Shown piece after piece: positions 1 through 12,813 of a stretch of 64,000 nucleotides of DNA. The notes under the pieces were generated by a model, which was not told the origin of the DNA, made no database searches, and saw nothing but the letters and a program-made list of their open reading frames with translations. This DNA comes from Sebastes aleutianus (taxonomy: Eukaryota; Chordata; Actinopteri; Perciformes; Sebastidae). Position 1 is the stretch's first letter; each line of letters opens with the position of its first letter. A program made the position numbers and the translations under genes. The stretch is taken from the NCBI GenBank assembly GCA_916700875.1, contig CAKAKS010000301.1, positions 119,501 to 183,500 of the forward strand, in the 5' to 3' direction.

Positions 1-87
1 CTCCCTCTCTTTGTCCCTCCTCTCTAGTCGCTCTCCATCTCCATCCAGCCTCGCATCATCCTGCTCCAGAGCAACACCACCACCACG

Positions 88-153
88 ATGATGATGATGA
101 TCCTCCGCCGCACCGACACCGACAACCTTCACTTCACTTTCACACTCATTTAA
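88..153 (+). other. upstream ORF 1 of ano8 (21 codons)
   Basis: Four consecutive ATG codons (88-99) open a 21-residue frame ending at TAA 151-153, entirely upstream of the ano8 start. If the transcript starts before position 88, this frame could reduce initiation at the main ATG. Nothing shows that it is transcribed. Confidence 0.3.
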
Positions 154-188
154 CCCTTCACTCGGATCCCCCTCAGCGCTATACACCC

Positions 189-272
189 ATGCTCTGCCCT
201 CCTTCTCCTGAGATGCGACACCATTGTACAATTTCCCGGAGAATATCTTCCTCTTCCGTCGCTCCTCGCTGA
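189..272 (+). other. upstream ORF 2 of ano8 (27 codons)
   Basis: An ATG at 189 opens a 27-residue frame that closes at TGA 270-272, 17 nt before the ano8 ATG. It is in a different frame from ano8. Its relevance depends on where transcription begins. Confidence 0.3.
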
Positions 273-289
273 TAGAGAGAGAGAGAGCC

Positions 290-449
290 ATGCCGGATAC
301 GGGCGCTGCTGCAGCCGCCTCTGGTGCGTCCACTGGCGGCGGCGAAGGCTCCGAGAGCTCCCGGCACCGACACCGAGCGCAGCAGGGAGACGCGGAGAGG
401 CCGGAGCCGGGTGCTGCTGCCCCGGCACAAAGCTCCTCCGGGGTGCTGG
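290..449 (+). CDS. ano8: ano8 coding exon 1
   Basis: Starts at the ATG at 290 and runs to CTGG|GTGAGT, ending in phase 1. It encodes about 53 low-complexity residues rich in Ala, Gly, Ser and Glu, matching the disordered N-terminus of the family. A longer in-frame reading upstream begins only with a TTG, so 290 is preferred. Confidence 0.88.
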
Positions 450-3400
450 GTGAGTCCAGTCTTTCGCTTTAGGACGATGCGGTTTAGAGGAGGAAGAGAG
501 AGGACAGGTGGACGTGATGTTGATGCACCATCATACACCTCGAGGCACCGTTTCTTTTGTCTCCATGAGGGGCGTCCCAAAAGTACCACTTAGATTAGAC
601 TGCAGGCCTGTAAATAATGGCTTGCATTGCATGCTTCTATAGCAGATGCTTTTTAAAATTAGCCTTTAATATTATATCCTCTCTTTAGGAAAATGGCTAC
701 ATTTGGGCACATCCTGGTTGTCTGCTTTTGACCTTATTCTCTCTCAGCCTATTTCACCAGTATATGGGTAGCCTAGGCTACTTGTAGTAATTGCTGCTTT
801 ACTTTTCTATCCTCTGCATCCTTATAGGCTGTAGTAGATGTTGTTATTTATAGGGTTTCCATTCTGTTCTGTATATGAGATCTGCCAGGTAACCAAATGT
901 TTATTAACTTCATGATGTCATCCAGGGATTTCTAAACTAGTGTAGTCATGACAAGCCTATTTCACCAGTATATGGGTAGCCTATAGGCTACTACTATAGT
1001 TGTTCTCCTCTGCATCCTTATAGGCTGTTTGTATTTCTATGATTGGCTGCTGGATGTTTTTTATTTATGGGGTTTCCATTCAGTTCTGTATTATGAGATC
1101 TGCCAGGTAACCAAATGTTTATGAACTTCATGATGTCATCCAGGGATTTCTAAACTAGTGTAGAAAATAATAATGATATTATATCCTCTATTCAGGAAAA
1201 ATTACTACATTTGGGCACATCCTGGTTGTCTGGTTTTGACCTTATTCTCTCTCAGCCTATTTCACCAGTATATGGGTAGCCTAGGCTACTTGTAGTTATT
1301 GCTGCTATACTTTTTCTCCTCTGCATCCTTATAGGCTGTTTGTAGGCTATGATTGGCTGCTAGATGTTTTTATTTATGGGGTTTCCATTCAGTTCTGTAT
1401 TATGAGATCTGCCAGGTAACCAAATGTTTATTAACTTCATGATGTCATCCAGGGATTTCTAAACTAGTGTAGCCTGACTAGACCACTACAGACTGTCTAT
1501 TTCCACATTGTTCCCTCAGAGTCAGTTGTCATGCTATTGGATGGGGCAGGTGCATGTTTTGTCGTTTTAATGAGGGTTAAGCCATAAAGGCTGCCCTTCT
1601 CACAATAATATTGCCATAATTTGGTACCGTTATAGGTGTGGTGTGGTTTTGTACCCTAATGCTGTCCCTTTATTATTCTTTAGAGAGTCCTAAAATTATA
1701 GTAGGCCATTATCTAGCTTTAAGTATAACAAACATGCTATATAACCATGCTTTCTGTTTACACTCCCATGACACTGGTAGTGGATCAGAATAAGCCAAAT
1801 CATAGTTGCGAGAATTGTAATTGAGGCTATTTTTTTAGGAACAGAAGGCAATATTAGCCCGGGTAGAGAGCCTCAGCTGCCGAGCCAGGCTTGTTTTCCT
1901 GTGTGCGGGCTGCAGAGGCTGCCTCAGTGCTCCCTGGCTGCGAGCACTGCTGCAGAGTGATGCAGTGGAGCAGCGGGCTGTCAGCCGATGAGCGCTCCTT
2001 TCCACACTTAGTCGAGGTAACCTGAGCTGCTGACTGGAAGGGCAGCCTGGAGGTGCCTGAATGGGTTACACGAGGGTCAGCAAAGTGAAGATTTGTTCAA
2101 TTTTTACAGTTACCTCATTAGCTAGAAGCAGTACTGGGGGTAAAGAGGAGGACTGGGAGTCTAAACATGTAAGGGTAGTGAGGCAGATAGCAAACATCTA
2201 CTGAGTTTACTGGTAACAAACCCTTAATAAATGGGGGTCAGTGGTCTAAAATGTGTAGGACTGAGTATCAAAGCTGTAATGTATATGTAGCATCAAGTAT
2301 CCAAAACTACTGTCATGTACTGAAAGCTGGCATTGAATGCCTGGTCAGATTCGTAATCTTGTGTCCTTATTCTTTGATCAGATAGTTCCTGATTTGAAAT
2401 CAGAAGTTTGCTAATTGTGTTTAAGCAACGGTCTGCACGTGTTTAGACATTTGAAAACACATGAAAACTTTGTCCTATTTTGTTAAAGGAAGAAAAACAT
2501 GTTTATATTTCTTAAAGTAGGGTATCTATAAGGTATTGTTATTATCATTGTAGAATTTCTAGGGCTCTAAATTCTTAGCTGACTAACACTCATACGATTT
2601 TGTCGACTAATCGATTAGTTGATTTAATCGACAGATCTGTAAAACTGAGTTTCTCCACAAAGAATCACACAAAGCTATATTTTATGTCTTGTGTTTACCA
2701 GAGATGTGCTCATAAGTTTCTAGAAAATAAGTCATTCAGCATGAAAAAAACGACTAATAGAATAAAGAAATTTTAGTCAGCTAAGACCAAAACGACCGAT
2801 TAATCGACTAAGAGGGGGCAGCCTTGAGAATTTCAAATGGTACTCTACCTTACATGCATGATTCTTCTTGAGTTTCTTTGACATGAGTAGGTTTGAGAGA
2901 CTGTGTTTTAGCCCATCACTAAAGTTGGGGAATATTATGTCCACAAGAGAGGGAATGAATTCCCCTGAAAAATCAAGGCATGGCTGCTTTGTTAAAGTAG
3001 CTTAAAACAGTCAAAAAGCCTCTATTATACATTAATACAAACAAGACTAATGCACTTTGACTGCAGGGTCGAACAATCTCACACACAATCAAGTGAATAA
3101 TATATGAACGTTAACGCTTCAGTCACTCATGAGAATTGTCACAGCCACATGCTGCTCCCTCATTACACCTGTAATCATTCAATGAACACTATGTCACAGA
3201 TAACAGTAATGAATACCAATAGGTTTTCTTGAAAGAGTTCTCAACCCCCATCAAAAAACATAACTTGTAAAAAACAAGAAAAGGAACATAAAAAATAAGA
3301 AGAAAACAAATCTTGTAGCCACTATAGTGTTTGTGGGGAATCCATTTCCTTTTATTGTGGACAATATTTTCCTTCTCATGCAGCATCAGGACCACCTGCT

Positions 3401-6400
3401 TTGTGTTAAATTGCTGTCAAATCCAAGTAGCGCCTCCTGCCTGTTTTTGTTCTTTTTTAGAGAATATTATGTCTGACAGTGAAAGCATAAACGACAGCCT
3501 TAGGAAAGGTAAAATGTCAAAACTTATACTGATGACCACATGCATCCCAGACAGTAAAAGAACTACATCACAGGTTGTATCAGAAATTTAATGAGGAGTG
3601 AAACCTACTAACCCCTCTTGCCTGTATATTCCCTAACATGGGTCATGAGGCAGAAGGATTGGGTTTGGGGACTTCAGTGGGATTACCGTGATATCACATA
3701 ACCGCCCTCACACGTGTCAGTGTCAGTCAGCTCGCGCAGCGGCAAGTCAGGGTGATTTCTCCAGTTGAGATTTTGGTTGCAGCCTGTGAGGATTTTCCTC
3801 ACTGGAGGCTTGGGATGCTCGATTGTCTCCATGCCTCCGCCACATTTTCCTAATCCCTCCACAGTAGACTGGAATGACTTTGATCCTCTCAGCCATCTTC
3901 CTTTGTAGCCCCGACACTCACAAGCCGGCATTTCAAAGATTAATTAAGCGCCCATCAGTAGAAAACGCAACGTAAAAGTCGCACCAATTAGTTTGCGTTC
4001 CCTCTGAGGCCAGTGTTGATAAGATTCTGTGTTATGGAAATCAGGTCATGTAATTTGTGGTTGCCCAATCAGCCAGCACAGTGGTTTAGGATGTAGGACA
4101 TTTGTTAGGATGTATGGTGAGATTCATTCTCACTTTGGAAAAAGACGTGATAATGGTGGGTTGCAGCCGGATATTTTGAATCTCTGAATACATCATTGAA
4201 GAGCTGTGCGATTTTAACCCCTCGATTTTACCAACCGATTCGACTGTTATCAGGCCATTAAATGAGCACCAGGGGCCTACTAAGCATACTACTAACACAA
4301 ACTAAAAGGCTTCTTCAGGTTTAGGCAACAAAACTACAACTTCTTTAGGTTTAGGCAAAAAAACTGTGAAGTTTAGGGAAAAACACAGTTTTTTGGGTTA
4401 AAGTAACTACGAACACAAAGACAACTACACATTATTGGTTTCACACAGGATGTGAAATCCGGTCTCCTGTGTTTTGTGTCCCATCGTCCCCGACCTCCAA
4501 CTCATATGGCGTTTCACACTGTCTATACTACAGTGCCTGACTTCCGCTTCTGCTCCTAACATAATTACTAAGGTTGCTAGAGGTCGTTGTTATATTCTTT
4601 TATACCTTCATTCGGTGATCTATGACGTGAATCTATGAGGGTTACAGCAACTGATAACGCCTATTTAATAGCCTGACAACAGTTGTACTTTAAATGACAT
4701 TTTTACTTTTATTCTGTAATTTATCTTTAGGTTTTAATTCGTAATAAGTCTTTTGTTGTGGGCTGCTGAAACTTGGGGCATAATGAGATAATTGGGAGAT
4801 GACAACCGAGTAGTTTCTCTCATCAGGACAGTGTCCAAAATACTTTGGTAATTAATGTACTGTAGCCAGATGCATGAGGATCCTTCACAACAGCCGTGAC
4901 ACTAGCTCTTAATTGCCCATTTCAAAATATATGGAAATTCACATTTTTGTCTCATTATTACAGGACCGTCTGCATCATGAACTAATTTGATTTCTTAGCT
5001 AGGCTACAACTGCTACACTATATAAAATAGTTTTCAAATATATAAAAGTGTGCAGGTTTAGCGAATAAAGTTAATCTAGTTCGAAACCCTTTTTTCACCC
5101 TTGTTCTGACCTGATGGTGAAGGTCTTTTCTGAAGCAGTGGTGAGATATGAAGGGTCCATTTTCATCTAAACTTGTTTAACTCCATCCTTGATGCTTGGC
5201 ATTAATATGTGCACTTTACAGTCTGCAAAATGCATGAGAAAGATGTATTAAGCAGGGATCTGCACTCATCTATAGACTCTTGGCCGGGGCTCTGCTCTCT
5301 CGCTCTCGCTGCCTCTTAAGTGAGTAGAATACCTCAGCTTCGCTTCAGACAGATTTAGTCAGGTTCAGTGTCACACAGGTTGCTTTAAATACAGCAGTGT
5401 TGAGAGGAAAGAGCATCTCACTGAACTTCCCAAAAGAAGAGCTCTTTTTTGCCCAGCAGCAGACAGGCTGAGCCATTGGTTTTGTGCCCTCCCACAGCTT
5501 CATTAGTGAAGGAGCTGATGGATGTAATGCAGTATGATATAATGACAGCAGTGTGTTGTGCCTAATGACTCTGAACTTAATGCCTCTCTCTGCATCTCTT
5601 TGCCCATCTCACTCTTACTCATTGCATGCTCCAGAGAGAGATATTTCCTGTTCTCTTTCTCCTTTCCCCCTCTAGAATAATCTCTGAGCTGCACATTAGC
5701 TGCATTAGCGAGTGAGGAAAATCGCCCCTACGCGGGGTGACCTTGCTGCTAGTAATGTTGGAGCTTTATTAGCCTTACCTGATCGGTCAAACACACAACT
5801 GACAGATTACTTTGGTGAACCAGCTGTTGATGGGGGAACACATTTTACGAGAGAATTAAGCGGACCATCAGGCAACTATAAACCTGTCTGGCTCCTTACT
5901 GTGATAACACGTCGTGTTTATTATGAGCAGCTTGCCTTATGATTAAGATCATTACAGTGAAGTAGAAGCTGGTCACATGAAGGTAAACACTGCAGTTAGT
6001 GCTTCATTATGTTCATTTTAATAGAGGTTAGTAGTTTGTGTGGCTGCCTGGTACTTGTTTCATGGTGTATTTGGCTCTATCTTCTCAAGCAAACTACCCA
6101 AGCTCATCTTTCTGCTACAATAAACACACGATTCATCACCTCATGTTCCTGTGACGATTAGGGACGCATAATGACCTTATTAAAGCTAGGCTGGGTAATG
6201 GATTTTAGAAACATTTTTTTGTTTTATTTGTTGAAATTCTCTTTACATACCGAAAGCAATGAATTAATCAAATGCTCTGACCAAAAATAAAATAAAAAAA
6301 TCTGGTATCTCTGGCTGTCACAGGACTGTAATAAACCTGAATGAAATGATTGGACGGCCTACCTGCCTGTCTACCTGCCTGTCTACCTGCCTGTCTACCT

Positions 6401-9400
6401 GCCTGTCTACCTGCCTGTTTACCTGCCTGTCTACCTGCCTGTCTACCTGCCTGTTTACCTGTCTGTTTACCTGCCTGTCTACCTGCCTGTCTACCTGCCT
6501 GTTTACCTGCCTGTCTACCTGCCTGTCTACCTGCCTGTCTACCTGCCTGTTTACCTGCCTGTTTACCTGCCTGTCTACCTGCCTGTCTACCTGCCTGTCT
6601 ACCTGCCTGTTTACCTGCCTGTTTACCTGCCTGTTTACCTGCGTGCACTCTGCCTGTGCACTCATTGCGTGTCACCGGAGTCTTCCACAAGCTGCTAGCT
6701 TGACAGCTGTAAGTACTAACAATTGCCACGTTTGTCGTTTACGTTCATAATGATAATTTTTGGGGAGTGGATTTGGAGGGAGGCCTGAAGTGACGGACTG
6801 TCAGTGTTGCCGACTTGGTGACTTTCTCTCTAGATTTAGAGACTTTTGGAGCTAGTGCTGCTAGCTGCTTTCATTGGAAAGATGTGGAAACACTGGGCTG
6901 GGTTTTTCGGTTGGATAATTTAAAAAATCTAGCGTACTCTTGCTAGTTTCTTGACATTACCAACCCCAGCTTTAAGCACATCATGAATCAGCCATGATCT
7001 GACTGATCCACAATAAATACAGTTTCTTCATCAATGTCAAAATTCAGTGTTTCCACTATCAGTTACAGTCATTCAGTCGTGGTGGGCAGTGACTCTGTTT
7101 TTAGTGTCACAAGGATCCCTGCCTTCATGTTACCTTACATATAAATGAGTACAATGAGTTTCACACTGTGTGACAGTAGAGTATCTCTGTGGGTACCTGA
7201 GTCGAGGCATCGGAATCAAAATCAGGAGAAAACAATTTTTTTTTTCCGCAGAAAGGCCTTCTTGAAAAGCCAGGTGACCTTGGTTGGTATTTATTTTTTT
7301 CACTGAGGAGGGTCTGTTTGTTGCACAAGGTTGATAATTATTATTATTTGCAAGATTTGTGTCCATGTTGGTGGACAGAAAAAGTACAATTTTGGAGATG
7401 ATTGATCTGTTTCAGAGTTGCCATCATGTGTTTAAACAGTAGAGTGTTTCTTGCATCTATTAATTCTTAAACAAACCGAGAGCAGCACGCTCTGTTGAAT
7501 TTACATCCGTGACAGAACGGTGTGGCCGCACCCTTCGACCAACAACTCAGTGTGCCTTTTTGTTACCTGACTCTTGTTGGCTTGGTTTTCCAAATGAAGA
7601 GATGATCCCATACACGTACCACATGCAAAATCAGACACCATCAGGTTACAGCATCCCCCTGTGGGTAACTGCTGTGTAGATACCTACATCCAGGGCCATT
7701 AGATGCGGATATGTTTTAGGAAGTTGTTATAAACCATCTGTCTTGCCAGTGGTGATTCACTTGCCCTAGATTCTCAAGTTTTTAATGGCTTAATCATATC
7801 ACCCGAAATGCATCTTTGCTTCTAGCCAACCAACTTCTAAATCCCCATTCATGCTCTCTGGAAATTTACACTTTTCCATTTATAGCCGTGAAGATTATCA
7901 AACTGTAAGCAGGAAATGATAATGCACGCTCCGGAGCTTAATGCACTCCAAGCACAGAGAGAGAGAGAGAGAGGAGAGAGTGCTGCTGGTGTTGCCTTTC
8001 TGCTACCTTGTGTGGAAGCAGTGACATGGCGCAGAGACCTTATCGGTGAGTTTAGGCTCCGTTCTCTGGGATCAAAGCAGAGTCAATAACCATCCTCCTC
8101 CTGTGTGTAACTGATATTGCATTCCTGAAGGAAGTAGTGCAATCGGTCACCCTGTCCTTTATCCTCTATACTGACTAGGCCTGGATTTGATTATTTTTTT
8201 TTTGGTAGTTGCTAGGCAAAGCCAGGAGAAATACAATGACCATGGTGAAGAATGCTGTTTTTAGCCTCAGTGGTGGGGAATTGCTCCACATTAGCCACTC
8301 TGCAGCCTCTAGAGAATGCTAAAGGGCTATGAAAGTGTAACGTATAACACATGGGGGAGAAGAGCTCTTCCCCCTGCAGCTAAAAACTAGACATATTACC
8401 CATGTCAGTGTTAGCACAGAGCCAGTCAATGAGAAGCAAGGGAATCGTAAAACAGTCGTTCTTGTTTCCCTCTTAACTCCCTCCTGTTGGTTGTTTTATT
8501 TAGCCGCTATATTTTTGTTCTGTAGAGAGGTGCTAATATTCACCTTTTTCCCTGTGTTGCTCTGTATGTTTATCTTGTTTGGTAATGGTGTAGGGCAGGA
8601 AGGGAGCTTGTTTAGCGCATATGAGGAACAGAATCAGTGCTCATCAGCCTCTACCGTTTATCTCCGACTGAAGTGTTCAGAGAGAGTAAGTTCTTCGCTG
8701 CTCTGTAATGGGGGAACAACACTTTTTGCTTGTATATTAGCATAGAGCCCACAGCTGTAGATGACAGATAAGAGCTTGGCAGATGGTTCTCCCCTGAGAT
8801 TTCACCTCAATATTTTCCCTTTTCTGTCCTTCCTTTTTAATCCGTTTCCCTTTGTTGATGGAGAAGATAAGAGAATCACTTCTCATACAATGTTCATTTT
8901 TATGCTTGCCAGAAGCAACATCTGCCACCAGTGCACCGCATTGTTTTTATAAGCCCTTGGACTTCCTGTAATGCCAGTGCCATTAACCTTCAAAAAATGG
9001 CCCCAGAGCCAAGGACCAAGCATCGTATAGTTTGAGCTATTACATCAGGTAACAATATCAAATAAAACCTACTGGATATAAAATGTATATCCTTCTGGCC
9101 ACCTTGCAAATGTATGTCCAATATTCACTCTTTTTTAGCTCTGTTTTAGCTCTCTATTCTCACCACCTGGTTTTGCTGCTGAGCAGGTAGAGTATGGTGA
9201 GTTTTTAGAGCTATTTCACTTGCAACAGCTGCCTGCTGCTGCGGCCGAAAACAACACTATGAGAGCAGTAAGAGTGAACCAAAACCATAAAGTTACGTCC
9301 GACAGCTTAAAAAATTTGCTGAAACTCGATGTAAAGCCGAGCAGAGCTGCAGTTTCAGGTGATAAGTTTCTGTAGGTTCATCACTATGAACAACCCCTTT

Positions 9401-12400
9401 CACTTTTTCAAATAGTTTTCACATTGTCATTTGATTGTTATCATGAAAATATTGATTATAGCCACTTTAAAGTACAAATTAAACATTTTTTATTACGTTG
9501 AAACTACTTTAATAATTGAAATAAGTGAGGTTGCTTAATGAGAGCAAAATACTCAAATTCCTGGTATGTGTACTCATACCTGGCCAATAAAGCTGCTTCT
9601 GATTGTGATTAAAGGAGCCTGTTAGACCTGATTAGCCTTTAAATTCCAGTTTTTCTTTTACATTACCCTGAGGCAGCTTTCAGGTTGGACAAATAATGAA
9701 TTATCTAACAGTATCACATAAAGATCCTGTATCAGCTTGTTCCAGCTCTTCATTGAAGCCACTTGAATGTAGTATTTAAACCCAAAAATCCATGTTTTTA
9801 TAACTGCTCCTTTCCATCAAGAGGAAATATTCTTGATGTCTTGTGCATCATTTGATACACCGTTTCCTATAATTCAGCCTGACATCTTTGGGAGCTTTGG
9901 GATTGCCACTAGAATTTAATAAATAAAGTTCTGTTGGTTCAAACAAAGCTTCACTGCTCAAAATGAGTTTGTACTGACTGGTTCACTGAAGGTCTAAGAG
10001 GTTGGAGTGTGTGATTATTACTGAGGTAGTTTTCACTCCTCTCCTTTTGTTTAGTTTTGTTTTGCATCTTTTGTTCCTCGTCTGAAAGGTCCAGTCCAAT
10101 TCTGGCCCCTGCCTTTAATAAGAATTTGAATGTGGTTAAAGTCTTTTCACAACCAAGGGGGGACATGCTGTTCCAGCTCATATGTTTGCACATTGTCAAT
10201 GTTGACTGATGAAAGACTTCAACAGTAAAGTACAGGCTTTCATTGAGCTTCCTTCTCATATACTTCCTCTGCCTTCATTCCTCTATTTCCTCTTTTCATC
10301 GTGTCTTTTTGTTTACTGTTCACACCATCACGTATAAAAGAACATGCACATTATGTGCCGTCTGCAGCGACATGCCTGTTTTATTGGCTACAACCCATCA
10401 TATGGTCAGAGAATCATGATTCTGGTGCACCGTGTTCTGCTTGCTGCAGCTTTTACTCCTGTCATTTCCCTTGAAAAAAGTGCCACGAGAAGGCTGCAAT
10501 TGTGCGGTATTTCTGATGACGCCTGAAGAAATTGGCTGTCAAGGAAAATAAACAGCATTAATTTGCCACTGCTGTAACATCCATATTTGGATTTTGAGAG
10601 TGAAATATCTCCAATTTGTCCTCTTTCCTCCTGATCAGTGTTTATTGAAGCCTACGAGTCAACAGCCGGTTGTTTGTGTGAAGGTCTTTGAGTATAACCG
10701 TCTCCAATCACATAGAAGAGAAATGAATAAGCCTCTTTTTAAACTGAGGAGGCATCACAACTTAATGGTGCAGTGTGTAGGATTTGGCGGCATATAGCTG
10801 TGAGGTTGCAGATTGCAGCCAACTGAAACTTCTCCCGTGTGCCAAGCGTGTAGGAGAACTACGGTGGCTGATGTGAACATTCTAAGGTAACAAAAACACA
10901 ACAATTCCTATTTTTCATGTGATTATAATAGGGCTGTCAAAGTTAACGCGATAACACGTTAAACCGGCAGTAGGCAGAATATTTTTGGCATCATTGGGCA
11001 AAAATTTCATAATATCCTTTCAACATGTTGTAATTCAAGTGTTCTGAGAGAAAACTAGACTTCTGCTCCTCCTCACGGCTCTGTTTTCAGGCTTTAGAAA
11101 ATGTAGTTTGTGACGGAAGACTTTGGCCAATCACAGGTCATTTCAGAGAGAGAGCGTTCGTATTGGCTGTGCTCCGGCTGGTGGGCGGTCAAATCAGCAC
11201 ACTGACAGCTGTTGTTGTTTGTTGGGTTTGAGTTTGCCATGTTATGATTTGAGCATATTTTTTATGCTAAATGCAGTACCTAGGAGGGTTTTTGGACAAT
11301 ATTTGTTATTGTTAATTTCCAATAATAAATATATACATACATTTGTATAAAGCAAGCATATTTGCCCACTCCCATATTGAGAAGAGTATTAAATACTTTG
11401 CAAATCTCCCTTCAAGGTACATTTTGAACAGATAAAAAATCTGCGATTAATTAAACTATGAACAATCATGAGATTAATCGTGATTAAATATTTATATATA
11501 TCGATTGACAGCCCTAGATTATACACTACACACAAGAAAAAATATTTATTTACATTATATTCGATTTCTGACAATGGATCTCCCAAAATGCTTCACAGCA
11601 TTCCTTTAATGATGCAGGGACTTTGAAAAACTGCAAAATCAGTTGCTCCAGTAGAATTTGCTCAATCCTGCACTAGTTTCAGACGAACCAGTCATTATAC
11701 ATTTTAATAAAACCACCATGTTACACTTCCTACAGTATGCAGCTCCTTCTACAGTACTACTCGTGTTATATTCCCCTGTAGAAGCTCCAGAGCTAAATAA
11801 GTCAGAATGAAATGCTGCATAGATCTTCCTCATGCTCCTTTTTGAAAGGCACGAGAAATCAAAGCGTTCTAAGTCATTAAACATGTCTCCCTCTGCTTGT
11901 CATTGAGTGGGAAGGGAAATGGGAGGAATGGTGTAGTAATGTACAGTAATCACTGGTTCCTCTGGGTATTGATCGGACTCTGAGCGTCCCTTCCATCTTT
12001 CCTGTCCAGGAATAGAATATCGTACCATCATACAGAGCAGTTAATCCACAGCCATCAGATTGATTGACTGACTCACTCCTACAGTATCTTTTCTCTAAAT
12101 TAACTCTTTTATTATCATCTCTTCTTCTATTGCCATAGCGCCCAGCATAGTCTCTGACGTGAATAGAAATACCCAGTTTGCCTGGCGCTTATTGGAACGT
12201 CTCACTACACTAGAGTCACTGAGTATCTAATGATTATAATTATGAATGACCTCCTGAGACACAAACTGAATACCCTCAATTTTGATGAAAGCAATCTCAT
12301 TTCTACATTTCTTCCCATAATTCAATTAACCTTCACAAAATAATTGTGACTACAACTTTCCCAGAAAAAAGGTTGCTAGGTTTGAGTCTGGCACAGTCAG

Positions 12401-12774
12401 TCAGATGTACAGTAACAGGTCTACATTAGACACTAATGCGTTGTGTTAAAGCTCCTTAAAAATGCATGAGTGTGTTTTCTCTGAACGCCTGAGTTGTTAG
12501 GTCCTCCATATGACCCTCGGTGTGCTCTGAATAGGATAAATGTTTGTGTCTTAGTGATTAATTATGCATTGCCGTGCAGCCGGCCCCCCTCCTAAAACTT
12601 TTAAGTTAAATAAATAGTAACATATTTTGGGAAATATGTTGTGTCTTTGTTTTGTTGCCAAAAGTTAGATGAGATCGATTGATACCGCTCTCTAAAATGA
12701 AGATGGAATTGATAATATAGTTTAGCATACAGACTGGAAACGGGGAAACAGCCAGCCTGGCTCTTTTGTGTGTG

Positions 12775-12813
<39 letters not shown>

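Larger units (their letters stand above)
1..289 (+). promoter_or_regulatory. ano8: ano8 5' UTR / promoter-proximal region (partial)
   Basis: This is the sequence upstream of the ano8 start codon. It is pyrimidine-rich at its left edge and holds a CAC/GATG-rich stretch around 76-100. No TATA box is evident and the transcription start cannot be placed, so part of it may be promoter rather than UTR. It contains two short upstream ORFs (88-153 and 189-272), both closed before the main ATG at 290. The context of that ATG is GCCATGC with G at -3, which is acceptable for initiation. Confidence 0.55.

Noticed and set aside
4300..4560. Possible separate element with TTTAGGCAACAAAACTAC words
   Set aside because: Only weak similarity to the 40341-40908 family; ends could not be found, so it is noted in the intron entry but not called.
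6360..6642. Regular short repeats resembling a CRISPR array
   Set aside because: Units are contiguous 12-mers with no unique spacers, and the genome is eukaryotic.
6268..6750. Open frames of 115-153 codons on both strands (Lys-Gln-Ala-Gly and Cys-Leu-Pro-Ala repeats)
   Set aside because: They are produced by a 12-bp minisatellite, which cannot create stops in phase. No start context or homology supports a protein.
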